Assembly: GCA_007124475.1 (NCBI GenBank)
Contig: SLFB01000064.1
Span: 1-6,145 of the forward strand
Source: Vibrio sp.
GTDB taxonomy: Bacteria; Pseudomonadota; Gammaproteobacteria; Enterobacterales; Vibrionaceae
Length of the DNA: 6,145 bases
Direction: 5' to 3'
Made by a program: the position numbers and the translations under genes. Below are positions 1-5,752 of the stretch, piece by piece. Below the pieces are notes generated by a model that saw nothing but the letters and a program-made list of their open reading frames with translations, searched no databases and was not told where the DNA came from. The first letter of the stretch is position 1. Every line of letters starts with the position of its first letter.

Positions 1-509
1 ATTTAGAAGTTTTCCTATTCTAATTTATTGATATTATGAGTTTATTGTTCTTTTTTGTGGCGATTGAAAGTTGAACGATGCTTTTGTGTTTTTGTCGGGT
101 TTTGCTCTGATAAATTGTGTGTGCAAAAGGTTCGATTTTTGCTGAAAGGTCTCTTTCTTTTGTGCTGTTGGCTCGTTGATTCCACAGGCTATTTCGCTTC
201 AGCATGTCTGGGATCTCATTGACATCTTGCTTGCTGAAAGTGTTTGGTGAGCGCAAGTTTATCGATGATTGTGTGCTTTTGTCCGGCTTTGCTCTGATAA
301 ATTGTGCACACAAAAGGTTCATTTGTCGCTGAAAGGTCTCTTCCTTTGGTGTTTTTGACCCCTTGATTCCGCAGGCTAATTCGCTTCAACTTATTTGGGA
401 TCTTATCGGCAACAATGTTTGCTGAAAGTAGGCAAGTTTATCATTTTGAGTTAAAGTGGATTGAACCAATAAATTTTTAAAAAGTTCAATTTAATCAATG
501 GGTAATAAA
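1..509. other. Gene-poor body of a partial integron cassette
   Basis: This stretch belongs to the cassette that ends in attC1. Its left boundary is outside the window. It is AT-rich and dominated by a two-copy tandem repeat. The longest minus-strand reading frame (20-322, 100 codons) has no Shine-Dalgarno sequence at a useful distance from its ATG and no recognisable domain. Its two halves resemble each other only because it crosses both repeat copies. I therefore do not call it a gene. Cassettes without an obvious ORF are known in chromosomal integrons and may carry RNAs or promoters, but nothing specific is visible here. Confidence 0.5.
70..435. repeat. Two-copy tandem direct repeat, unit about 187 bp
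   Basis: Copy 1 is about 70-256 and copy 2 about 257-435, with a constant offset of 187 bases over most of the length. Shared blocks include TTTGCTCTGATAAATTGTG (101-119 and 288-306), GCTGAAAGGTCTCTT (141-155 and 328-342), and a GATTCC.CAGGCTA.TTCGCTTCA block at about 178 and 365. By eye the copies are about three quarters identical; copy 2 is several bases shorter near its end. The CAAGTTTATC motif that closes copy 1 recurs at 433-442 after copy 2. I do not recognise the family. It could be an old duplication within a non-coding cassette. Confidence 0.8.
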
Positions 510-635
510 GCATAACAAACGCTTCAAGAGGGACTTCCAACGCGCGGCATTTTCATTATGCGTTGATTTTGGTGGTTACAGTGTTATGCGGCAACTTGGT
601 AGTTGCGTTGTCAGCCCCTTAAGCGGGCGTTATGC
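510..635 (+). other. attC1: VCR-like integron recombination site
   Basis: The site begins with the R'' core GCATAAC (510-516) and ends with its exact reverse complement, the R' core GTTATGC (629-635). Between them lie inverted arms: left GCTTCAAGAGGG, right CCCCTTAAGC. They pair if C525 and A529 on the left arm are left out. These two unpaired bases correspond to the G and T extrahelical bases that IntI uses to choose the folded bottom strand. The inner arms CAACGC/GCGTTG extend the fold. Length (126 bp) and sequence resemble Vibrio cholerae repeats. Strand exchange is expected after G629. The site ends the upstream cassette and its R' bases start the parDE cassette. Confidence 0.92.
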
Positions 636-929
636 GCCAAAGATCGGATTAACATCCATACTCTTATGTAAAATACGGACGACTCTAATCTGTTGGCTGC
701 CCGTTTGCTGATAAAAAATCACATGGCTACCTTGAGGAAATTTGCGGTAACCATCTCGAATTTCATCACATGATTTGCCGATGTCGGGATTTTCAGCCAA
801 AAGCCAAAATGAATCGTCAAATTGCTTTAAGTAGATGTTTCGCTGCTCTTTGCCCCAACGGCGTTGAGTAAATAAAGCGATATCACGCAAATCGGTTTTG
901 GCTGCAGTTGTAAGATTAAATGGTTTCAT
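630..929 (-). CDS. parE: ParE-family toxin of a type II toxin-antitoxin pair
   Basis: This 99-residue protein has the RelE/ParE toxin fold signature. An N-terminal helical segment (K11-R24, with KTDLRDIALFTQRRWG at 11-26) is followed by LLAENPDIGKSCDEIRDGYRKFPQGSHVIFY (43-73) and the final strand IRVVRILHKSMD (81-92). Length is typical of ParE. Known family members act on DNA gyrase and block replication; RelE relatives cut mRNA. This sequence is ParE-like, but the target is inferred. The start ATG overlaps the parD stop (ATGA, 926-929) and lacks a clear ribosome site, which suggests translation coupled to the antitoxin. The stop codon is made by bases 630-632, the first three bases of the cassette, inside the attC1 R' core. 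Confidence 0.93.
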   Translation of the reverse strand: MKPFNLTTAAKTDLRDIALFTQRRWGKEQRNIYLKQFDDSFWLLAENPDIGKSCDEIRDGYRKFPQGSHVIFYQQTGSQQIRVVRILHKSMDVNPIFGA

Positions 930-1168
930 CGATTAGTTTCACTATCAAGTTCATTGATGAAACTATCAAGGTTATAATCAGCGTCACCACTTTGTTCACC
1001 TTCAACCAGTAGTTGACGGAGAGTCTGCAGTTTAGTCTCTTGGTTTTCGAGTAAACGCAAAGCTGAGCGAATAACTTCACTTGCAGAGCCATAACGCCCA
1101 CTTTGAATTTGGTTTGTAATAAAACCATCAAAGTGTTCACCAAGGGTAATACTTGTGTTCTTAGCCAT
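926..1168 (-). CDS. parD: ParD-family antitoxin
   Basis: This 80-residue protein starts at the ATG at 1168. That start has GGAG (1178-1181) nine bases upstream; the in-frame ATGs farther up overlap or precede this ribosome site and are less likely. Residues 1-41 form a ribbon-helix-helix DNA-binding domain: strand NTSITL (4-9), first helix around EHFDGFITNQIQ (11-22), then GRYGSASEVIRSALRLLE (24-41). The remainder (42-80), acidic towards its end (EGEQSGDADYNLDSFINELDSE), fits the flexible part that wraps and neutralises ParE. ParD normally also represses its own operon, alone or with the toxin. It is first in the operon and overlaps parE by four bases. No truncation is visible. Confidence 0.94.
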   Translation of the reverse strand: MAKNTSITLGEHFDGFITNQIQSGRYGSASEVIRSALRLLENQETKLQTLRQLLVEGEQSGDADYNLDSFINELDSETNR

Positions 1169-1182
1169 AAATTTCATCTCCA

Positions 1183-1199
1183 AAGTACCAAGAAGTACC
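1183..1199 (-). promoter_or_regulatory. Likely ParD operator: two AAGTACC direct repeats
   Basis: AAGTACC occurs at 1183-1189 and 1193-1199 (plus-strand reading), spaced ten bases start to start, i.e. about one helical turn. The pair covers the predicted transcription start between the -10 and the parD ribosome site. Ribbon-helix-helix repressors typically bind such phased repeats cooperatively. The operator role is inferred from position and spacing. Confidence 0.5.
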
Positions 1200-1201
1200 T
1201 A

Positions 1202-1230
1202 ATTATGGTATTAAGTGGCTTCAAAGGCAA
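1202..1230 (-). promoter_or_regulatory. parDE promoter inside the cassette
   Basis: On the minus strand TTGCCT (1225-1230, 4/6 to the sigma70 -35) and CATAAT (1202-1207, 5/6 to the -10) are separated by exactly 17 bases. Predicted transcription starts near 1195, about 27 bases before the parD ATG. The -35 lies only three bases inside attC2's first core, so cassette insertion carries the promoter intact. Confidence 0.65.
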
Positions 1231-1233
1231 GGC

Positions 1234-1359
1234 GCATAACAAACGCTTCAAGAGGGACAGCCAACGCGCGGCATTTTTGCTATGCGTTGGTTTTTGTGGT
1301 TACGGTGTTATGCGGAAGCTTGGTAGTGGCGTTGTCTGCCCCTTAGGCGGGCGATATAC
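1234..1359 (+). other. attC2: VCR-like site with an altered right core
   Basis: R'' core GCATAAC is at 1234-1240. The same arms as attC1 follow, with the equivalent unpaired bases C1249 and A1253. The site has the same 126-bp length and differs from attC1 at 13 positions before the crossover G1353. The final core reads GATATAC (1353-1359) instead of GTTATGC. The conserved GTT triplet is thus GAT, and R'' and R' no longer fully pair. The following bases (CCCTTCCGACTTGAAGC) belong to a palindromic intergenic repeat, not to another cassette. This is the last attC of the array in this direction. Confidence 0.88.
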
Positions 1360-1400
1360 CCTTCCGACTTGAAGCTGAAGGGGTGTTGGCTAACTGCATC
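1354..1400 (+). repeat. Truncated palindromic intergenic repeat (copy A)
   Basis: ATATACCCTTCCGACTTGAAG and the following GGGGTGTTGGCT match one end of the dispersed palindromic repeat also seen as copies B and C. Only this first part is recognisable; after about 1400 the similarity fades. It abuts attC2 directly, so the array junction lies at, or very near, the outer edge of the repeat. Confidence 0.6.
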
Positions 1401-1464
1401 TAGGTATCGCCCTGATATAGAAAGTGCCATAAAATCACCATTTCATGCACAAAAAAAAGCCATA

Positions 1465-1492
1465 TTGGGCACAGATAACAATTCTCTATACT
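1465..1492 (+). promoter_or_regulatory. Candidate promoter of the small conserved gene
   Basis: TATACT (1487-1492, 5/6 to the -10) is preceded by TTGGGC (1465-1470, 3/6 to the -35) with a 16-base spacer. The start codon follows about 65 bases downstream. This is the best candidate in the gap after attC2, but the -35 is weak. Confidence 0.4.
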
Positions 1493-1556
1493 AATGATTG
1501 CGTGATTGAGCAACGCCGATTATGGTGAAATTCACTACCCTAGCTAAGGATTTACC

Positions 1557-1799
1557 ATGAATTTTACCCAACCACACTTAGATGAATTAAATCTCTTGAT
1601 TCAATTTGATGTTAGTAGCGCGGCAACAGGTCTAAAGGTTCACTCTGATGCTCAACCGGCACTACAAGCCGCTGCACAACGCCTGTTCGATAAAGGATTA
1701 TGTACACAACCCGATGGTGGTTATTTAACTCATGAAGGCATAGAAATGGCTGAAATAGCCCTACGTCTTATGCATGTACTTAATTCAGCATTAAAGTAA
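1557..1799 (+). CDS. TIGR02647-type small conserved protein
   Basis: The product is an 80-residue, soluble protein without signal peptide or membrane segment. From memory it matches the conserved hypothetical family TIGR02647 of gammaproteobacteria, in which DELNLLIQFDVSSAATGLKVH near the N-terminus and a C-terminal GGYLTHEGIEMAEIALRL stretch are typical. The layout LQAAAQRLFDKGLC (36-49), then GGYLTHEGIEMAEIAL (54-69), resembles a winged-helix-like arrangement (helix, turn, short hairpin, helix) as in small DNA-binding proteins. That function is inference, and I know of no established role. The ATG has AAGGA (1546-1550) six bases upstream. It appears monocistronic, with about 300 bases before the next gene. 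Length is as expected for the family. Confidence 0.85.
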   Translation: MNFTQPHLDELNLLIQFDVSSAATGLKVHSDAQPALQAAAQRLFDKGLCTQPDGGYLTHEGIEMAEIALRLMHVLNSALK

Positions 1800-2038
1800 A
1801 TTCTTCACGTCTAAACAACTTGATGTGGCAGCTCTAGGCAACACATGAGTGACAAAGGTATCGGCCACATATTTGAACGCTTTCTGCTAGCCAGAGCCAA
1901 ACTTCAGTTACATAATCCCCATGAGTATAGACAGACTATAGGATTGGGGTGACCAGCGTAGCCAGTACTGCTGCCGCTTTAAGTCACAAAGGAATTCTAA
2001 ACGTTACGCTCACCATAAATCGATAAATACTATGAGCA
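1800..2038. other. Intergenic region without a gene
   Basis: I see no reading frame with a ribosome site here. No clear U-tract terminator follows the small gene. The main recognisable content is the degenerate palindromic repeat copy B. One arm (2005-2012) of an inverted repeat also lies here; it reaches into the next promoter. Confidence 0.6.
1902..1998 (-). repeat. Degenerate palindromic intergenic repeat (copy B)
   Basis: Read on the minus strand, GACTTAAAGCGGCAGCAGTA and the following CTGGCTACG align with GACTTGAAGCTG.AGGGGTGTTGGCTA of copy A. The block TCACCCCAATC, a central ACTATA/TATAGT-like region and CATGGGGATT continue the pattern, the last shared with the GATGGGGAT of copy C. The ends have decayed and no clean terminal inverted repeat is left. 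Boundaries are approximate. Confidence 0.5.
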
Positions 2039-2068
2039 TTGCCCTGATAGACTTCATGAGCGTAGAAT
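2039..2068 (+). promoter_or_regulatory. Candidate promoter of the YeeZ-like gene
   Basis: TTGCCC (2039-2044, 4/6) and TAGAAT (2063-2068, 5/6) are separated by 18 bases, and the start codon is about 33 bases further on. A perfect 8-base inverted repeat, TACGCTCA (2005-2012) and TGAGCGTA (2057-2064), has its second arm overlapping the -10. It could be a regulator site or a repeat relic. Confidence 0.45.
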
Positions 2069-2101
2069 AATGATCACTTTCCTATCCACTAGGAACATTC
2101 C

Positions 2102-2932
2102 ATGCAACATATTACTATTATTGGTGCAGGCTGGCTGGGTCAGCCATTGATTCAACACCTAAAATCCCTCGGATACTCCATCGCTGCCAGCCGAACTCAG
2201 CCATCGGGCGTTGAAGCATTACAAGCTGCAGGCGTTGATGCTTTTATCTGCCAGTTGCCCGATACTCGACAACTCATAGAAAAATTAAGCCATGTAAATA
2301 GTCAGGTATTGATTGGCTGCTTCCCCCCAGGTTTTCGTAAAGGCCAAGGGAAAGAATATCGTTTATACTGGCAAGCATTGGTCGAGGCAGCTCAGCAAAC
2401 TAAAGTCGAAAAAATCCTCATGATTAGCTCAACCAGTGTCTATCCTGATAGAGCTCAAGCTATGTACGAGCAACATGCATCGTTATCACAAAGTGAAACT
2501 GACAATAGCTTTTCAGCTAAAGCAAAAATCATGCTGCAAGCTGAACAATCGGTCATCGATAGCGGTATCGAGTATGCTATTTTGCGTTGCAGTGGCTTAA
2601 TTGGCCCCCTGCGTCACCCAGCAAGATTTGCTGCTCGGCTATCGCAAGTCAGTGATCAAGCTCCTGCGAATATGGTCCATCAGTACGACGTATTAAAGGC
2701 GATAGCTTTCGCTCTCGATAAAATAACTAACCAGATAGTTAACGTCACCACACCTCATACCGTTAGTAAAGCGGAATTTTATCAAGCCGCGTTAAATGCA
2801 GCTCATCTATCAGCCCCATTACCGCCAATTGTTCACCGACCAGATAAACAGATCATGAGTGAGAAGCTGATCAATATGGGCTTTACATTCCACTACATGA
2901 ATACTCTAGAGGCTTTATACGGTTATGAATAA
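2102..2932 (+). CDS. yeeZ: YeeZ-like atypical SDR / NAD(P)-binding epimerase-family protein
   Basis: The 276-residue protein has a full-length Rossmann fold. It carries the dinucleotide-binding motif GAGWLG (8-13), a central strand ending in SSTSVYPD (109-116), LRCSGLIGPLRHPARF (161-176) and the NMVHQYDVLKAI segment (190-201). These match the order and wording of E. coli YeeZ (274 residues) as I remember it, including the C-terminal IMSEKLINMGFTF (251-263). The usual SDR catalytic YxxxK is not present where expected; the region reads SFSAKAKIM (136-144). It may therefore bind NAD(P) without classic dehydrogenase or epimerase chemistry, and its substrate is unknown. The ATG has AGGA (2091-2094) seven bases upstream. 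It is cytoplasmic with no signal peptide, and appears to be a single-gene unit converging on tdk. Confidence 0.88.
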   Translation: MQHITIIGAGWLGQPLIQHLKSLGYSIAASRTQPSGVEALQAAGVDAFICQLPDTRQLIEKLSHVNSQVLIGCFPPGFRKGQGKEYRLYWQALVEAAQQTKVEKILMISSTSVYPDRAQAMYEQHASLSQSETDNSFSAKAKIMLQAEQSVIDSGIEYAILRCSGLIGPLRHPARFAARLSQVSDQAPANMVHQYDVLKAIAFALDKITNQIVNVTTPHTVSKAEFYQAALNAAHLSAPLPPIVHRPDKQIMSEKLINMGFTFHYMNTLEALYGYE

Positions 2933-2993
2933 CCGCCTCTACCCCAAACCACTTGGCGTTACGGGTAGGCGTAAAATTGTTCCGGATAAAAAT

Positions 2994-3016
2994 TAGGGCA
3001 GCTTCATCGTGCCCTA
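2994..3016. terminator. Bidirectional terminator between yeeZ-like gene and tdk
   Basis: TAGGGCA (2994-3000) and TGCCCTA (3010-3016) form a perfect 7-bp stem with a 9-base loop. Read on the minus strand the stem is followed by ATTTTTA, a good U-tract for tdk, whose stop is 43 bases earlier. On the plus strand the tail GCTTTCCTTACTTT is weaker. A second imperfect hairpin (2934-2944 with 2963-2971) lies just after the yeeZ-like stop but has no U-tract. Confidence 0.7.
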
Positions 3017-3058
3017 GCTTTCCTTACTTTCATCGATAACAGACACTGATTAAAGCCG

Positions 3059-3637
3059 CTAGCGGCCAAGAGCCAGTTTATAGTGCTGACGACACACGGA
3101 CACATAACGGTCATTACCACCAATATCGACTTGATCACCTTCGCTAATCGCATTGCCCTGTGCATCAGTTCGAATAACCATATTTGCTTTACGGCCGCAG
3201 TGACAAATGGTTTTCAATTCAATCAATTTATCTGCCCATGATAATAGATATTTACTGCCCTCGAATAATTCACCAAGAAAGTCAGTACGTAAACCGTAGC
3301 ACAACACTGGAATATCTAATTTATCAACCACTTCTGTTAGTTGATAAACCTGTGCACGAGTTAAAAATTGGCACTCATCCACCAACACGCAGTGCCGAGT
3401 TTGCTCTGTATGAAGCTGAGTTATCGCCTGCAGTAAATCGGTATTATCATCAAATAAATGGGCATCAGCTTCTAAACCAATGCGTGAACTGACTTTTCCT
3501 ACCCCAAACCTATCATCAATAGCCGCGGTAAAAATCACTGGCGTCATCCCCCGCTCTTGGTAGTTAAACGACGATTGCAACAAGGTGGTTGATTTCCCCG
3601 CATTCATAGCGGAGTAATAAAAATACATCTGAGCCAA
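3059..3637 (-). CDS. tdk: Thymidine kinase (type II)
   Basis: It phosphorylates thymidine to dTMP using ATP (pyrimidine salvage, cytoplasm, normally a tetramer). Numbered from the chosen start (192 residues), the ATP-binding P-loop is AMNAGKST (10-17). The Walker-B-like VDECQF (86-91) contains the catalytic glutamate E88. The thymidine-binding lasso is around TDFLGELFEGSKYLL (118-132). A zinc site is formed by CHC (145, 147) and CRQH (182, 185). Length fits the bacterial family. The start is TTG at 3637, which gives MAQMYFYYSAMNAGK, with AAGGA (3648-3652) ten bases upstream. A farther in-frame TTG at 3655 overlaps this ribosome site, and the ATG at 3628 lies too far from it. The gene is downstream of aspS on the same strand but separated by a strong terminator. 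Confidence 0.95.
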   Translation of the reverse strand: MAQMYFYYSAMNAGKSTTLLQSSFNYQERGMTPVIFTAAIDDRFGVGKVSSRIGLEADAHLFDDNTDLLQAITQLHTEQTRHCVLVDECQFLTRAQVYQLTEVVDKLDIPVLCYGLRTDFLGELFEGSKYLLSWADKLIELKTICHCGRKANMVIRTDAQGNAISEGDQVDIGGNDRYVSVCRQHYKLALGR

Positions 3638-3720
3638 CGGAGAGTCTTCCTTCAAAAAGAATAAATGCGCAGTGGTAACAACGCGACTTTAATATTGATA
3701 TTTAACCGGTTATTGACGAG

Positions 3721-3747
3721 AAAAAAGGGCGGCAAAGCCACCCTTTT
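3721..3747 (-). terminator. Strong intrinsic terminator of aspS
   Basis: On the minus strand AAAAGGGTGGC pairs with GCCGCCCTTTT (11 bp with one G-U pair) around a three-base loop, and the run continues as TTTTTT. It lies 21 bases after the aspS stop. Because it separates aspS from tdk, tdk probably has its own promoter in 3656-3720, although I see no convincing -35/-10 pair there. Confidence 0.9.
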
Positions 3748-3768
3748 GTGTTATCAAACGGCTAGCGT

Positions 3769-5544
3769 TTATTGTGCCTTCTCTTTGCCTGCTGTTACGG
3801 CAATCGCCAACTCTTCAAGTGCTGCTGGGTTAGCGACACTTGGCGCATCGGTTAGCAAACAAGCCGCTGCTGTAGTTTTCGGGAAAGCAATCACATCACG
3901 GATGTTTTCCGTTCCACATAACAACATGACTAAGCGGTCAAGACCAAACGCTAAACCAGCATGTGGTGGTGTGCCGTATTGTAAAGCGTCTAATAAGAAG
4001 CCAAATTTAAGACGTTGCTCGTGCTCATCAATACCTAATAGATCAAATACGGCTGACTGCATAACCGCATCATGGATACGCACTGAACCACCACCGACTT
4101 CGTAACCATTTAACACCATATCGTAAGCGTTAGATAATGCGCCACTCGGGTTAGCTTTCAACTCTTCTGCTGTCATATTTAATGGTGACGTGAATGGGTG
4201 ATGCATTGCCGCAACATTACCTTCCTCATCACTTTCAAACATTGGGAAGTCAACAACCCATAATGGCGCCCAAGCCGCACCATTAGTAATGGATAAATCT
4301 TTACCTACTTTCAAGCGTAAAGCGCCCATGGCTTCAGCGACAACATTAGCATTATCCGCGCCAAAAAGAATAATATCACCACTGTCTGCTTGAGTACGCT
4401 CAATAATAGTTTGAACAATGTCTGCATTCAGGAATTTAGCAATAGGTGACTGAATGCCATCCAAGCCAGCAGCACTATCATTAACCTTCATCCAAGCAAG
4501 TCCTTTCGCGCCATAAATGGCGACAAAAGCGGTATATTCATCTATTTGCTTGCGTGATAAGGCAGCTCCGCCTGGGACACGTAACGCAGCAACACGGCCT
4601 TTTTCATCATTCGCTGGACCAGAGAAAACCTTAAAATCCACCTCTTTTAACAGATCAGCAACGTCAACCAGTTCCATTGGGTTACGTAAATCAGGCTTAT
4701 CACTACCAAAACGACGAATCGCTTCACTATATGGCATCACTGGGAACTCACCCAAGTCAACATCCAGTAGCTCCAACCACATTTCACGAATCATTTGCTC
4801 AGTGACTGCACGTACTTGATCTGCTGTCATGAATGAGGTTTCGATATCGATTTGAGTAAATTCTGGCTGGCGATCGGCACGTAAGTCTTCATCGCGGAAA
4901 CATTTTACAATTTGATAATAGCGATCAAAGCCAGACATCATCAGTAACTGCTTAAACAGCTGAGGAGACTGAGGGAGCGCATAAAAACTGCCTTTGTGCA
5001 CTCGACTCGGAACCAGGTAATCGCGCGCACCTTCGGGTGTCGCCTTGGTTAATACTGGGGTTTCAATATCCAAAAAGCCGTGCGTATCAAGGAAGCGACG
5101 GACAAAACTTGACGCTTTAGCACGTAATTTAATACGGTCGCTCATCTCAGGGCGACGTAGATCTAAATAACGGTATTTTAAGCGTTGCTCTTCGGAGTTT
5201 TTCTGGTTTGAATCAAGAGGCAAAGCCTCTGAGCGGTTGATGATTTGTAAACCTTGCGCCAGAACTTCAACTTCGCCAGTCGCCATCTCTTGATTGATTT
5301 GACTATCAGGACGGGCACGAACTTGACCAGTAAGTTTGATACAGAACTCATTACGTACTTGGTTGGCGGTATTAAATACCTCTACCATATCGGGGTCGAC
5401 AACAACCTGAACGATACCTTCACGATCTCGCATATCAATAAAAATCAAGCCGCCTAAATCACGACGGCGGTTAACCCAACCGCAAAGTTCTACCGTTTGT
5501 CCTACAAGGGACTTGTTCAGGTGACCACAATAATGGCTACGCAT
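3769..5544 (-). CDS. aspS: Aspartyl-tRNA synthetase
   Basis: It charges tRNA-Asp with aspartate at the expense of ATP. The 591 residues match the usual bacterial length. Domains in order are an N-terminal OB-fold anticodon-binding domain (about 1-105, with GWVNRRRDLGGLIFIDMRD at 22-40) and class II motif 1 around 151-165. Motif 2 is FRDEDLRADRQPEFTQ (216-231). The bacterial GAD insertion domain spans about 290-430, and motif 3 is GLAFGLDRLVMLL (530-542). The invariant QSPQLFKQ (192-199) is intact. L30 in RRRDLGG is the residue found in discriminating enzymes, whereas non-discriminating AspRS has His there. Charging of tRNA-Asn is therefore not expected, by inference. The ATG has GGGA (5553-5556) eight bases upstream, a modest ribosome site. 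Nothing is truncated. Confidence 0.98.
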   Translation of the reverse strand: MRSHYCGHLNKSLVGQTVELCGWVNRRRDLGGLIFIDMRDREGIVQVVVDPDMVEVFNTANQVRNEFCIKLTGQVRARPDSQINQEMATGEVEVLAQGLQIINRSEALPLDSNQKNSEEQRLKYRYLDLRRPEMSDRIKLRAKASSFVRRFLDTHGFLDIETPVLTKATPEGARDYLVPSRVHKGSFYALPQSPQLFKQLLMMSGFDRYYQIVKCFRDEDLRADRQPEFTQIDIETSFMTADQVRAVTEQMIREMWLELLDVDLGEFPVMPYSEAIRRFGSDKPDLRNPMELVDVADLLKEVDFKVFSGPANDEKGRVAALRVPGGAALSRKQIDEYTAFVAIYGAKGLAWMKVNDSAAGLDGIQSPIAKFLNADIVQTIIERTQADSGDIILFGADNANVVAEAMGALRLKVGKDLSITNGAAWAPLWVVDFPMFESDEEGNVAAMHHPFTSPLNMTAEELKANPSGALSNAYDMVLNGYEVGGGSVRIHDAVMQSAVFDLLGIDEHEQRLKFGFLLDALQYGTPPHAGLAFGLDRLVMLLCGTENIRDVIAFPKTTAAACLLTDAPSVANPAALEELAIAVTAGKEKAQ

Positions 5545-5752
5545 AATGAAATTCCCAACCTCTATTTAATTCATCTTATTCCTAACCATAGCAAATCATC
5601 ACCATGGCGCATGGTTCCATTTATACGCTGAAAAAAGTTGAAAATCGACCTTCCAGAATACAATTTTGTTGTGTTTTATTCTGCACCAAACTTTTAGCAC
5701 AATAATTAGGCAAATTATGTACAAAGCTTCAACAATGATAAAATCGGCGCTG
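5545..5752 (-). other. aspS leader region with hairpins
   Basis: If transcription starts at the TATAAT-type promoter upstream, aspS has a 5' leader of about 200 nt. It contains CAGAATA/TATTCTG (5654-5660 with 5677-5683). AACCAT (5584-5589) can pair with ATGGTT (5611-5616), and that same ATGGT can instead pair with ACCAT (5601-5605). These are two mutually exclusive short hairpins close to the start codon. I recognise no known leader element such as a riboswitch, and there is no short leader peptide rich in one amino acid that I can defend. Confidence 0.3.

Larger units (their letters stand above)
630..1353. mobile_element. Integron gene cassette carrying parDE (724 bp)
   Basis: The cassette runs from the crossover point in attC1 (after G629) to the equivalent G1353 in attC2. 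Its only genes are parD and parE, on the minus strand, reading against the usual cassette direction. It therefore needs its own promoter, which is visible beside attC2. Toxin-antitoxin cassettes are common in chromosomal integrons, where they are thought to stabilise large arrays that are otherwise little expressed. No integrase gene or attI lies in the window, so this could be either the distal end of a full integron or a cluster of attC sites lacking an integrase. Confidence 0.88.

Noticed and set aside
20..322. Minus-strand 100-codon frame in the tandem repeat
   Set aside because: No ribosome site, no domain; internal similarity is explained by crossing two copies of the DNA repeat.
70..435. 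CRISPR array
   Set aside because: Only two long diverged tandem units, with no short identical repeats or unique spacers.
916..1143. Minus-strand 75-codon frame overlapping parD
   Set aside because: Out-of-frame shadow of parD, with no family resemblance.
1103..1372. Plus-strand reading frame with RFKRDSQRAAFLLCVGFCGYGV
   Set aside because: This is the translation of the attC site itself, a well-known false gene in VCR-type repeats, and it overlaps parD antisense.
3184..3492. Plus-strand frame inside tdk
   Set aside because: Antisense shadow of a strongly conserved enzyme.
3665..5457. Plus-strand frames at 3665-4105, 4517-4819 and 5254-5457
   Set aside because: Antisense shadows of aspS (the first also begins in the tdk-aspS gap); no ribosome sites or domains.
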